Assembly (NCBI GenBank): GCA_021734785.1
Contig: JAIPIF010000005.1
Coordinates: 18,016 to 82,015, forward strand
DNA length: 64,000 bases
From: Candidatus Altimarinota bacterium
Lineage (GTDB): Bacteria; Patescibacteriota; Gracilibacteria; UBA4473
Direction: 5' to 3'
In this document: positions 36,198 through 44,681 of the stretch, in pieces
Numbering within the stretch: position 1 is the stretch's first letter
Layout: every line of letters begins with the position of its first letter
Translations under genes and position numbers: made by a program
Notes under the pieces: generated by a model
Seen by the model: the letters and a program-made list of their open reading frames with translations, nothing else
The model's database searches: none
What the model was told of the DNA's origin: nothing

Positions 36198-37529
36198 ATG
36201 AAACCCACGGCAAAACAGCTGGTCAAAAAACTGCAGGATGCTGGACACCGGGCCTTTTGGGTGGGCGGATGTGTGCGGGATTTGGTATTGAAACAAGAAC
36301 CAAAAGACTTCGACATCGCCACCTCAGCCAAGCCGGAGGAGATTGAGACACTCTTTGAAAAATCCTATCCGATCGGAAAAAAATTCGGCGTGATTTTGAT
36401 CGAAGAAAATGGCCACCATTTCGAAGTCGCGACCTTTCGCTCGGACAGTGAGTATTCCGATGGACGCCGCCCCGACGCGGTACTGTTTTCGAGTGCGGAG
36501 GAGGATGCCGCACGGCGCGATTTCACGATCAATGCGATTTTCTTTGATCCGGTGAAGGAGGAATTTTTTGATCCCCAGGGCGGACGCAGTGATCTCAAAA
36601 AAGGACTGCTCAAATTTATCGGCGACCCGGAAAAACGTATTCGGGAAGATTTTTTACGCCCGCTGCGAGCCGTGCGATTTCGCAACCGATTTGGCCTGGA
36701 GTACGATCGGAAAACGAAGGAGGCGCTCATCAAACACGCTTCGCTGGTGGTAGATGTGAGTGGCGAACGCATTCGTGATGAGCTGAACAAAATTATTGAA
36801 CATAAATCAAGGGTCTCGGCACTCCGAGATTTGAAAAAATTTGAAATGCTGGACAATCTGATCCCGGAGCTAGATCAGCTAGAAAAGGTCCCCCAGTCAC
36901 CCAATCATCATTCCGAAGGAAATGTCTGGGAGCACACGCTCCTGGTGCAGGAGACTCTCGATTCTGATGCAAGCCCGGAGCTCCGATGGGCTGCACTGCT
37001 GCACGATCTGGGAAAAGCCAAAACAATCACGTATGAAGGAACGCGCATTCGTTTTCCCGATCACCAGGAGCACAGTGAGGCACTGGCAAAACAGGTCTGT
37101 GAGCGACTGAAATTCAGCAAAAAATCCACGGACAAAATTATCTGGCTCATTGCCCACCACCACCTCTTCGATCAGTGGGACGCGATGAAGCTCGTGACGA
37201 AACTCGAATATTTTGACCACCCGCATTTTCTCGATTTGATGGAATTGCATCAAGCGGACTTAAAAGGGTCCGTCCCCGAGGAGGAGACCACCAAAAAACG
37301 GGACGCACAACAGGTAGAAAAACTCGAGAATGACTACCAGTACGCCCTGCAAAATAAACTGCTCCCCTCACACAAAAACGAACTCCTCTCCGGCGATGAA
37401 ATTGTGAAAATTTCTGGACAAAAGCCGGGGCCAAAAATTGGCAAGATCAAGGACGCACTCCGAAAACTCCAGCTCGAGGGAACGATCTCCTCCCGAGCCG
37501 AAGCTCTCGATTGGTTGCGAAATCGGTAA
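36198..37529 (+). CDS. cca: CCA-adding tRNA nucleotidyltransferase with HD domain
   Basis: Adds or repairs the 3' CCA of tRNAs. 443 residues. The nucleotidyltransferase head shows FWVGGCVRDLVLKQEPKDFDIAT, with the two catalytic Asp in DFD, and RRDFTINAI. An HD domain follows (NVWEHTLLVQETLD, ALLHDLGKAKT, AHHHL). The tRNAs in this window encode CCA, so the enzyme is likely used for repair. A TACCAT box ends exactly 7 nt before the ATG, again suggesting a leaderless start. Confidence 0.93.
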   Translation: MKPTAKQLVKKLQDAGHRAFWVGGCVRDLVLKQEPKDFDIATSAKPEEIETLFEKSYPIGKKFGVILIEENGHHFEVATFRSDSEYSDGRRPDAVLFSSAEEDAARRDFTINAIFFDPVKEEFFDPQGGRSDLKKGLLKFIGDPEKRIREDFLRPLRAVRFRNRFGLEYDRKTKEALIKHASLVVDVSGERIRDELNKIIEHKSRVSALRDLKKFEMLDNLIPELDQLEKVPQSPNHHSEGNVWEHTLLVQETLDSDASPELRWAALLHDLGKAKTITYEGTRIRFPDHQEHSEALAKQVCERLKFSKKSTDKIIWLIAHHHLFDQWDAMKLVTKLEYFDHPHFLDLMELHQADLKGSVPEEETTKKRDAQQVEKLENDYQYALQNKLLPSHKNELLSGDEIVKISGQKPGPKIGKIKDALRKLQLEGTISSRAEALDWLRNR

Positions 37530-37531
37530 AA

Positions 37532-37828
37532 CTACCAGCGGTTTCCACCACCGTGAGAATCACGGCGAGGAGGTCGCTCTTCTTTTGGTCGAGCAAGGTT
37601 GACGCGCATTTCACGTCCCAGCAGGTCGGCTCCGTCCCCCAGTTTGATAGCTTCCTGAGCTTGATCTTCATCGGCCATCTCCACGAAACCAAAGCCTTTT
37701 GATCGGCCGGTATCGCGCTCCATGATTACCGTGACGGAAGTGACTTCACCCGCTTGAGAAAAAAATTGTCGCAGGTCGTCATCCCGGACAGCGTAGGCAA
37801 GATTGCCAATGTACAGTCTGTTTTGCAT
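37532..37828 (-). CDS. RRM-domain RNA-binding protein
   Basis: 98 residues: one RNA recognition motif with RNP2 LYIGNL and RNP1 KGFGFVEM, then a short Arg/Gly-rich tail (PPRRDSHGGGNRW). Such small glycine-rich RRM proteins are cold-shock-type RNA chaperones in cyanobacteria and several other phyla. It has a possible promoter (TTGCTT, 16 nt, TACACT) just upstream on the minus strand. It is convergent with cca, 2 nt between stops. Confidence 0.93.
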   Translation of the reverse strand: MQNRLYIGNLAYAVRDDDLRQFFSQAGEVTSVTVIMERDTGRSKGFGFVEMADEDQAQEAIKLGDGADLLGREMRVNLARPKEERPPRRDSHGGGNRW

Positions 37829-37890
37829 GAGAAAAGTTAAAAAATGTACTCGCGAAGTGTAGCGATCTATTGGAGAAAAGCAAAAGATTT

Positions 37891-38538
37891 TTATTTTTGC
37901 TCACATCCCACCGCAAAACGTTCCCCGTTTTGTGCAGCGGTCGCCTCTGTCGCGAGAAAAAACAAACTCTCTGCCACCTCTTCTGGAAGATCTGGCCTTC
38001 CTTTTGGCAGTCGATCGCACAGCATCTTCAGTCGCTCAGCGGGAATCTGGTGAAGCATATCTGTCTGGACTGGCCCCGGCGTGAGACACACGGAAATTAA
38101 TTTGGGAAAGAGGAGTGCAAAAGATTGGGTCACGTTTACAAGTGCTGCTTTTGTCGCTCCGTACCAGATGTCTGGATGTCCGGTGTCTGCTGCCACAGAA
38201 GCAACTGAAACAATCCGTCCCCCCGCTGACATTCTGAGGGCAAATGCTTTGGTTAGTTCCACGGGGGCGATCAAATTGACAGCCAATTCAAACTCCCGCT
38301 CGGCGTTCATCACTCCCGCGTTGTTGATGAGGACATCGATGGCACCGATTTTTTGAGCAAATGCTGGAATGTCTGAAACCTGAGAGAGGTCAAATATCTC
38401 TGCTATAAAATTCGGATGGTCGATTTTATTTTCAAAATGTCGCGCCACCCCGATGACTTTCCATCCCTCGGCAAGAAATTTTTTGGCCGTTTCTCGACCA
38501 ATCCCCCGGCTGGCACCGGTGATAAATGCGGTTTTCAT
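37891..38538 (-). CDS. Short-chain dehydrogenase/reductase
   Basis: 215 residues with the SDR cofactor motif TGASRGIGRETA, NNAG (in DVLINNAGVMN), and the catalytic Ser and Tyr-x3-Lys (SVASVAAD, YGATKAAL). The PGPVQTDM segment is also typical. NAD(P) preference and substrate cannot be assigned. It overlaps serS by ATGA, so the two are cotranscribed, with no obvious functional link. Confidence 0.92.
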   Translation of the reverse strand: MKTAFITGASRGIGRETAKKFLAEGWKVIGVARHFENKIDHPNFIAEIFDLSQVSDIPAFAQKIGAIDVLINNAGVMNAEREFELAVNLIAPVELTKAFALRMSAGGRIVSVASVAADTGHPDIWYGATKAALVNVTQSFALLFPKLISVCLTPGPVQTDMLHQIPAERLKMLCDRLPKGRPDLPEEVAESLFFLATEATAAQNGERFAVGCEQK

Positions 38539-39821
38539 TTTTTCACCTCAATCACCTCAAACCCACAGTACGGCTGCAGGGCTTTTGGGATCTGAACCGA
38601 GCCATCCTCCTGCTGAAAATTTTCGTAGATCGCCACGATGGCCCGCTGGATCGCGATCGCTGTGGCATTCAGCGTGTGGACGAGTTCTTTTTCTCCGGAA
38701 GAGTTTTGAAATTTCGTGCGTGTCCGACGGGACTGAAAGTCCGTACAGTTGCTGCAACTCGTGACCTCGCGGTACTTCTTTTGCGATGGAATCCACGCCT
38801 CGATATCAAACATTTTCGCATCCGACCAGGCGATGTCTCCGGTGCAGTTTTGGACCACGCGGTACGGGATTTTCAGGTCGTTCCAAATCTCTTTTTGGAG
38901 CTCGAGCATCCGCTGATGCTCCTCCTCGGATTTTTCAGGGTGGGAAAAGAGAAACATTTCGAGTTTTTCAAACTGATGCACCCGGATGATGCCGTGGGTG
39001 TCCTTGCCGGCGGCCCCCGCCTCCCGACGAAAACACGACGACCACCCGCAGTACCGCAGCGGGAGCCTTTTTTCGGGGAGAACTTCTTGCCGGTGAAAAC
39101 TACACAGCACATGCTCCGCCGTCCCGATCATCGACAGATCATCGTCGGGGAAGGTAAATTTTTCTGGTGCGTCGAGCGCGTTGGCAAGTGTCCCCGCGGA
39201 CTTCCCCGCCTCGTGCACGGTCTGGCCGCGGATCATCATCGGCGGGATCACTGGGGTAAAACCGGCTTTTTGAAGTTTTTCGAGGGCAAATCGCTGCAGC
39301 GCCCACTCCAGGAGCGCTCCCTTGCCCCGGAGAACAGCAAACCGTGCGCCGCTCGTCTGCCGGGCCGTCTCGATATCGATCGTGCCCGTGAGCGAACCAA
39401 TTTCCACGTGATCACGCGGGGAAAATTTAAATTTCGGAGGGGTACCAACTTTTTCCAGTTCTTGGTTCGACGTTTCATCTTTTCCAACAGGAACATCCTC
39501 GAACGGCAGATTTGGGAGAGAGTACAAAAGTTGTTCGAATTTTGCCTCCACCTGCTCCAATTCTTGCTCCGCTTCCTTTCGTCTTTCGGAAACTGATTTC
39601 ATCTGCGTGAGAAGCGCTTCTTTTTCTGCACCGGTCAAATTTGGAATTTTTTTGGACACTTCGTTTTGAGTGGCTTTGTCCGACTCGGTCTGCTGAATTA
39701 ACTCCCGGCGACGTTCATCTGTAGCAAGAAGATCCTCGATTTGTGAGGCCGAGATTCCCTTTTTGGAGAGCGCCTTTTTGAAGAAGTCAGGATCGTGACG
39801 AATGGATTTGAAGTCAAGCAT
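38535..39821 (-). CDS. serS: Seryl-tRNA synthetase
   Basis: Class II synthetase for tRNA-Ser (and tRNA-Sec where present). The start at MLDFKSIRHD (39821) gives 428 residues; the longer frame has no conserved residues. N-terminal coiled-coil arm (about 30-100), then the catalytic core with GRGALLEWALQRFALEKL, CFRREAGAAGKDTHGIIRVHQFEK (motif 2 region) and the motif 3 stretch ending near RAIVAIYENFQQEDG. Promoter at 39847-39875. Cotranscribed with the SDR gene. Confidence 0.96.
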   Translation of the reverse strand: MLDFKSIRHDPDFFKKALSKKGISASQIEDLLATDERRRELIQQTESDKATQNEVSKKIPNLTGAEKEALLTQMKSVSERRKEAEQELEQVEAKFEQLLYSLPNLPFEDVPVGKDETSNQELEKVGTPPKFKFSPRDHVEIGSLTGTIDIETARQTSGARFAVLRGKGALLEWALQRFALEKLQKAGFTPVIPPMMIRGQTVHEAGKSAGTLANALDAPEKFTFPDDDLSMIGTAEHVLCSFHRQEVLPEKRLPLRYCGWSSCFRREAGAAGKDTHGIIRVHQFEKLEMFLFSHPEKSEEEHQRMLELQKEIWNDLKIPYRVVQNCTGDIAWSDAKMFDIEAWIPSQKKYREVTSCSNCTDFQSRRTRTKFQNSSGEKELVHTLNATAIAIQRAIVAIYENFQQEDGSVQIPKALQPYCGFEVIEVKK

Positions 39822-39846
39822 GAGAATGGCTACAATAACGTCTCGC

Positions 39847-39931
39847 AGTGTACGGCTTCTGATGGGGAGGGTCAACTTTGTTGGAAAAGTTGACACAAAA
39901 ACTTGATTGTTTTAAAAAAATGTTGTACAAT
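39847..39931. promoter_or_regulatory. Divergent promoters and operator-like palindrome between serS and the DHH gene
   Basis: Minus (serS): TTGACC (39870-39875), 17 nt, TACACT (39847-39852). Plus (DHH gene): TTGATT (39903-39908), 17 nt, TACAAT (39926-39931), with an alternative TTGACA (39890-39895), 17 nt, TAAAAA. A perfect 9-bp inverted repeat GTCAACTTT-N6-AAAGTTGAC (39871-39894) covers the serS -35 and the alternative plus -35. It could be an operator or the footprint of two facing -35 boxes. Confidence 0.6.
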
Positions 39932-39954
39932 GCCCCCTTGCCTTCAAGAAATCA

Positions 39955-41337
39955 ATGAAACATTCTCCCAAAAGCCAAGCCCGGACCCTGCTCTCACATG
40001 CAGAAAAAGTCCTGATCGTCGGATCCACCGAGCCTGCCATCGACCACGTAGCGGGCATGCTGGCACTGCAGACACTTCTCAAAGTACAAAAAAAAGAAGT
40101 CCATTCTGTCCTGCCGGCTTCCCTGCCTGAGGGCAGTGATTTTTTGCCGGAGGTGAAATCTATTCAAAAAGAACTTGTGGATTCGGGCAATCTGATCGTT
40201 TCGCTCTCAACCAAAAATGCTCAGGTCGCAGACGTGCGTCAGGAGCACCGCGAAGGAGTGATGGATCTGGTGATCTCCGCCAAAAATGGAAAATTTTCGC
40301 TCGACTGCGTGGATGTGCGTCCGCACACAGGAAATTTTGATGCCATTGTCATTATCGGAGCTGACAGCTTGGAAGATTGCGGAGAAATCTTTTCAAAAAA
40401 TCCGGAACTTTTTTCTGATGTACCGGTAATCAATATTTCTGTCTCCGCGGGCAATGAATTCTTTGGAAAAGTAAATCTCGTGGATGCGGCGGCCTCATCG
40501 GTGTGTGAAGTACTCGCTGATCTCGCCCTGGCAGACGAGACGTGGGCCAAGACGATTGACAAAAATCTAGCCACTACCCTCCTGACAGGCATTCTTGGGG
40601 AAACAGAAAGTTTTCTCTCGGGCAGTACATCGGCTCGATCGTTTGAGCTCGCGGCAGTACTCCAAGAACTCGGCGGCGATCAGGCAAAAGTCATCGAGCA
40701 TCTTTTCAAAGAAAAAACCCTCAAAAATCTGCGCGTCCTCTCGCGCCTGCTCAATACCCTCAATGTCGATGAAACTCACCGCCTGGGCTGGACACGGGTC
40801 AACCAATCTGATTTTGAGCTGATCGATGCCAAACCTGGCGACATCGATGGCTGGATCGACCAGCTGCTGCGGCATGTCAACGGCACGGATTTCGTCGCGA
40901 TGTTTGTCGAGGAGGAAGACAAAACCACCGTCCTGATTCGCAGCAACGCGGATGCTTTTGACCTCTCCGAGCTAAAAACGCTGGAAATGGGACAGTGGAA
41001 ACGCGTGCGCCGCGGGGTCAATCTGGAATTTCCCGGCCAATCAATCGCCGATATCCAAAGTTCCCTGCTCCGAGAACTTGCCAATTTTCAGGAAGCGAGA
41101 CTCTCGCTGGAGCGCGGGCAGCCGATCGAAAAAAAGAAGTGTATTCCCACCCCGCCCACTCCCCCGACACTGCCGCTGAAAGCAGAAGAAAAACCGGGCG
41201 AACCCATCGCACCCAAAAATGTGCCGTTTGAGACCCAGGGAAGCGAAAAGAATTCAGCGGGAAAAGAGCCCGGCGAAAAACCAGAGACCAAAAAACCAGT
41301 CGAGAAAACCTCCCCCGGCCCCAGCTGGCTGAAGTAG
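39955..41337 (+). CDS. DHH-family phosphoesterase homologue, apparently inactive
   Basis: 460 residues. The fold follows NrnA/DHH proteins: an opening AEKVLIVGSTEPAIDHVAGMLAL, a centre with NLVDAAASSVCEVL and ATTLLTGILGETESFLSG, and a DHHA1-like C-terminal part. Metal ligands are lost. The first motif lacks the usual His and D-x-D, the DHH triad is replaced (PVINISVSAGN where NIDHH is expected), and the last Asp of 'DT' is Glu (ETE). Residues after ~385 form a Pro/Glu/Lys-rich disordered tail. It is probably a non-catalytic nucleotide-binding or scaffold relative. The identification is by remembered pattern and should be read as family-level. Confidence 0.72.
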   Translation: MKHSPKSQARTLLSHAEKVLIVGSTEPAIDHVAGMLALQTLLKVQKKEVHSVLPASLPEGSDFLPEVKSIQKELVDSGNLIVSLSTKNAQVADVRQEHREGVMDLVISAKNGKFSLDCVDVRPHTGNFDAIVIIGADSLEDCGEIFSKNPELFSDVPVINISVSAGNEFFGKVNLVDAAASSVCEVLADLALADETWAKTIDKNLATTLLTGILGETESFLSGSTSARSFELAAVLQELGGDQAKVIEHLFKEKTLKNLRVLSRLLNTLNVDETHRLGWTRVNQSDFELIDAKPGDIDGWIDQLLRHVNGTDFVAMFVEEEDKTTVLIRSNADAFDLSELKTLEMGQWKRVRRGVNLEFPGQSIADIQSSLLRELANFQEARLSLERGQPIEKKKCIPTPPTPPTLPLKAEEKPGEPIAPKNVPFETQGSEKNSAGKEPGEKPETKKPVEKTSPGPSWLK

Positions 41338-41356
41338 AAATTAATTATTTCCAAAC

Positions 41357-42052
41357 ATGAGATTCCTTATCCTCTTTGCTCAACAAAAAAACTTTCACGG
41401 CCCACTAGTAGAAAAACCAAAGTCGACAGAGAGCGTTTCTGGTAGTCCAGAAGCAAGTATTGAATCTTCCGAGTACCAAAAAATTGCGAATGATTTTACA
41501 AAAAACTTTTCCAAAATTTTGCACACTGCAAATGACCTCAAGACAATGTCTCCTGAGACGGAAAAGGAAACATTCCCTGCTGTTCTTTTTGAAAGTGAAA
41601 ACAAAGAATTAAAAATCCAGCAAATTCGAGATCCAAAAGGATATGAATCTTGGGAAACGGATACTCGCGTGCGAACGATGATTTCTGTCCCCAATGTTTC
41701 TCTTTTGCTTCATTCGGTAGAATTTCCCACCGGATCGGGCAAAGAGGTTCTTTTTGGTGAATGCGAAGTAACTGGAGAATCAGAAACTATTAAATCAAAT
41801 CTAATTCAAATCGAAGGAACTTGGTATATATTTGCTGATTATGAAACTCCAAATGAGATACTAAAAAAACTCTCTACGGATCCAGATCCACTGCATTCTA
41901 CTTGGGGACCACTTGACAAGGAGCTGGAAATGTATGAAAAAGGTGATCTGGAATGGTTTTTTCGGACACCGGCTGAAAATCTGAATCAGTTATTGGAAAG
42001 TGTGCAAAAAAAGAAATGGGAATCCGCAGAAAAAGATTTTTCAGATACTTAA
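41357..42052 (+). CDS. Protein of unknown function (231 aa)
   Basis: Starts MRFLILFAQQKNF, without a convincing signal peptide. It has a helical segment near 45-60 and a beta-rich middle (LLLHSVEFPTGSGKEVLFGEC, IQIEGTWYIFADYE). Base composition is more AT-rich than its neighbours. No family recognised. It lies 19 nt after the DHH gene and may be cotranscribed with it. Confidence 0.65.
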   Translation: MRFLILFAQQKNFHGPLVEKPKSTESVSGSPEASIESSEYQKIANDFTKNFSKILHTANDLKTMSPETEKETFPAVLFESENKELKIQQIRDPKGYESWETDTRVRTMISVPNVSLLLHSVEFPTGSGKEVLFGECEVTGESETIKSNLIQIEGTWYIFADYETPNEILKKLSTDPDPLHSTWGPLDKELEMYEKGDLEWFFRTPAENLNQLLESVQKKKWESAEKDFSDT

Positions 42053-42529
42053 TATTTTTTTGCTTGCTCGAGTCAAACACTTTTTGCCTCTGCTCTTAGG
42101 CAGTTAAACGAAATCTGGCATCCCCGCCTTGGAGCCCTCCTTTCTGTTTTCAAAAAACACCTCTCCTTTTCGTCCCTGCGCAGGAGCCGTTTCACAGTGG
42201 AAAAAAATACGTTGTGAAACCACGTGTCTGAGTCCCGCCAGGGCGGGACGAGTTGTGGTGAAACAGTATTTTTTTGCTCCTGTGATCGGCGACGAGCACT
42301 GGGACTCGATTTTTTGGTTCTTTTTTGTCGACCAAAAAAGAACAATGCTTCTACAAAAACTGTATGTCCTCAACAATCAGCAACGCTGACCGCGAGAAAA
42401 ACGCAGTCCCTGACGACGACGTGGATTGCCGAGCTGAAGCTCCGTCCGCCTTCGCCAAGGCTTCGGCGAGACAGCCTCTGCTCATCCCATCACTTCGTCG
42501 CTCCGCTCCTCATTCTGGGGAGCGAAGGC
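42053..42529 (+). other. Noncoding region with hairpins, upstream of miaA and beyond the tRNA-Arg 3' end
   Basis: No credible gene in 477 bases. It contains an inverted repeat GTTTCACA/TGTGAAAC (42189-42220), a GTCCCGCC-AGG-GCGGGAC hairpin in the same GAGTCCCG..CGGGACGAG context as upstream of tRNA-Cys, a perfect 11-bp hairpin GTTCTTTTTTG-TCGAC-CAAAAAAGAAC (42317-42343), and a minus-strand copy (42444-42472) of the CTCGCCGAAG..GAAGGCGG repeat seen at 5454. On the minus strand, bases just past the tRNA-Arg CCA read GAGGAGCGGA..GAAGTG, similar to the block before tRNA-Leu at 5117. Confidence 0.7.
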
Positions 42530-42603
42530 TGGTATCCCCGCCTGGGATCGAACCAGGGTCCCAAACTTAGGAGGTTTGTGTTCTTCCACTGAACTACGGG
42601 GAC
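42530..42603 (-). tRNA. tRNA-Arg (CCU)
   Basis: On the minus strand: acceptor GTCCCCG with CGGGGAT (first pair G-U), anticodon stem CAAAC/GTTTG with CCT anticodon, T-arm CTGGTTCGATCCCAG and an encoded CCA (42530-42532). Divergent from miaA, 35 nt away. Confidence 0.95.
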
Positions 42604-42631
42604 TTTTCAAATTTCCGAAATCACGTACATT
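42604..42631 (+). promoter_or_regulatory. Predicted promoter of miaA
   Basis: TTTTCA (42604-42609), 16-nt spacer, TACATT (42626-42631), then 7 nt to the ATG: leaderless layout. It starts at the 5' end of the divergent tRNA-Arg. Confidence 0.45.
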
Positions 42632-42638
42632 GTAGCCG

Positions 42639-43412
42639 ATGCAGCTTTTTTCTGAAACAGAAATCCGCCAGAGAGTTCAAACCTGGATCGCAGAAAATCC
42701 GGACGGCGTGATCGAAGTCCTCGGCCCCACGGGATCGGGAAAATCTAGCTTCGCGGTACAAATTGCGATCTTTTTGCAGGAAAAATGTGGAAAAAATGCG
42801 GAAATTATTTCTGCTGATTCGCGACAGATTTTTCGAGAGCTAACGGTGTCCTCGGCAAAGATTTCCAAAAAAGAAATGGGCGGCATCCCCCACCACGGGC
42901 TGGATCTGATCGACCCCGGGGAAAAAATGACCGTGTTTGATTTCCAGCAGTTTGCGTTTGCCAAAATCGAGGAAATCCACGCCCGCGGCAATGTCCCCAT
43001 CCTCTGCGGCGGCACGATGCTCTGGCTGGACGCGGTGAGCGAAAACTATGTTTTTCCAGATGATCCAGATCAGAAATCAAATGAACGAGGAGCCCCTCGC
43101 TGGGAGTTTCTCAAAATCGGGATTCACTGGGATCGGGAGAAGCTGTACCAGCGGCTCGATGCGCGAGCAGCGAAACAATTTGAATCGGGACTGATCAAAG
43201 AAACGCAGGCAGTGCTGAAAAAATACGATCTCTCGCACAATGCCCGCACGAGTTTTGGCCTGGAGGAAGTGGCACAGTTTTTGGATGGCAAAATCTCTCG
43301 CGAAGAGGCCCTCCAGCAAAACCAAAAACGCAACCGAAACTACGCCAAGCGACAGCTCACCTGGTGGCGCGGCAGAGACGATATCCACTGGGTGGAGGGG
43401 AAAAGTCTGTGA
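42639..43412 (+). CDS. miaA: tRNA dimethylallyltransferase
   Basis: Transfers a dimethylallyl group to A37 of tRNAs reading U-starting codons, among them the Cys and Leu(UAA) tRNAs encoded here. 257 residues, shorter than the usual ~300, mainly at the C-terminus. P-loop VLGPTGSGKSSFAVQIA, ADSRQIFREL, PHHGLDLIDP and ILCGGTMLWLDAV are all present. Ends with QNQKRNRNYAKRQLTWWR, as usual. Likely complete despite its length. Confidence 0.93.
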   Translation: MQLFSETEIRQRVQTWIAENPDGVIEVLGPTGSGKSSFAVQIAIFLQEKCGKNAEIISADSRQIFRELTVSSAKISKKEMGGIPHHGLDLIDPGEKMTVFDFQQFAFAKIEEIHARGNVPILCGGTMLWLDAVSENYVFPDDPDQKSNERGAPRWEFLKIGIHWDREKLYQRLDARAAKQFESGLIKETQAVLKKYDLSHNARTSFGLEEVAQFLDGKISREEALQQNQKRNRNYAKRQLTWWRGRDDIHWVEGKSL

Positions 43413-43460
43413 TTTTTTGAAATTCTCGAGTACACTCAACCCCGACTTCATTTTTTTGAA

Positions 43461-44651
43461 ATGCAAAAAATCATTCCTTCTGATCGATCTCGAGAAATAA
43501 AATATGCTGTCCGCGACATTGTCGTCCTGGCCAAACAGACCGAAGCCACCGGCAAAAAAATGCTGTACCTCAATATCGGCGACCCAAATCTCTTTGATTT
43601 TGAGACACCGCCGGAGATGATAAGCGCCTGTCATGAGGCGATGCAACGCAATAAAAATGGGTACGCTCCTTCCTCGGGAGTAGAGGAAGCCCGAGAGGCC
43701 ATCCGGCGGGAGGCAGAGCAAAAAGGGATTGAAAACATTCAGGATATTTTTGTTTCCTCCGGCGGCAGTGAGGCGATCGATGTGTGCCTGGGAGCCCTGG
43801 TCAACCGGGGAGAAAACTTCCTGACCCCCACCCCGGGCTATCCACTCTACACGGCGATTTCGAGTAAATTGGAAGCGGAGCTCAATCCGTATTTTTTGGA
43901 TGAAGACAACGGCTGGCAACCCGATCCCGCTGATATCCGGGCAAAAATCAATGACAAAACACGTGCCATCGTCCTGATCAATCCCAACAATCCCACCGGG
44001 TCAAACTGCAATCGGGAGACACTGTTGGAAATTATCGAAATCGCCCGGGAAAAAAATCTCGTGATTTTGTCCGATGAAATCTACGACAAACTTCTCTTTG
44101 ACGGCGAAGAACACGTCGCCATCGCGTCTCTCGCCCCAGACGTGCCCGTGATCACCTTTGGCGGACTGTCCAAAAATTACATGGCTCCGGGCTGGCGCAT
44201 CGGCTGGGGGGTGGTGAGTGGACCGGAGGAAATGCTGAAGGATTTCGTTGAGGCAATGAATAAATTTCTCCGCGCACGACTTTCGGCCAACCATCCCGAG
44301 CAGTACGCCATCGCGCCGATGCTGGATGGAGACGATGCACATTTACAAGAAGCCCTCCCCAAGCTCCAACGCCGCCGAGACAAAACCTTTGAAATGCTGA
44401 ATGCGATTCCGGGAATTTCATGTGTCAAACCGACCGGCGCATTTTACGCATTCCCGCGGATTGAGACCAACAAACCCGACACAGGGTTTGTCAAAGCGTT
44501 GATTCAAGAAACCGGTGTCGTAGTCGTCCCGGGTAGTGGATTTGGCCAAAAACCCGGCACCCAGCACTTCCGCGTGGTATTTTTGCCACAAGACGATGTC
44601 CTCACCGAAGCCTACCAAAACATTGGAAATTTTTGGAAGGACTGGGCGTAG
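43461..44651 (+). CDS. Alanine/aspartate-type aminotransferase (AlaA-like)
   Basis: 396 residues of the class I aminotransferase family with IGDPNLFDFETPPEMI, GYAPSSGVEEAREAI, INPNNPTGSNC, LSDEIYDKLLFDG and the PLP-Lys in TFGGLSKNYMAPGWRIGW. The phrases are closest, from memory, to AlaA, which makes alanine from pyruvate with glutamate. That would place it at the same pyruvate node as ppdK and pyk. A TACACT box ends about 26 nt before the ATG. Confidence 0.85.
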   Translation: MQKIIPSDRSREIKYAVRDIVVLAKQTEATGKKMLYLNIGDPNLFDFETPPEMISACHEAMQRNKNGYAPSSGVEEAREAIRREAEQKGIENIQDIFVSSGGSEAIDVCLGALVNRGENFLTPTPGYPLYTAISSKLEAELNPYFLDEDNGWQPDPADIRAKINDKTRAIVLINPNNPTGSNCNRETLLEIIEIAREKNLVILSDEIYDKLLFDGEEHVAIASLAPDVPVITFGGLSKNYMAPGWRIGWGVVSGPEEMLKDFVEAMNKFLRARLSANHPEQYAIAPMLDGDDAHLQEALPKLQRRRDKTFEMLNAIPGISCVKPTGAFYAFPRIETNKPDTGFVKALIQETGVVVVPGSGFGQKPGTQHFRVVFLPQDDVLTEAYQNIGNFWKDWA

Positions 44652-44681
44652 TTTTCAGCAAAAAATTATAGAAAGAGCCGC

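Noticed and set aside
38526..39596. 356-residue plus-strand frame opposite serS
   Set aside because: Complete overlap with a confident serS gene; composition is antisense-like.
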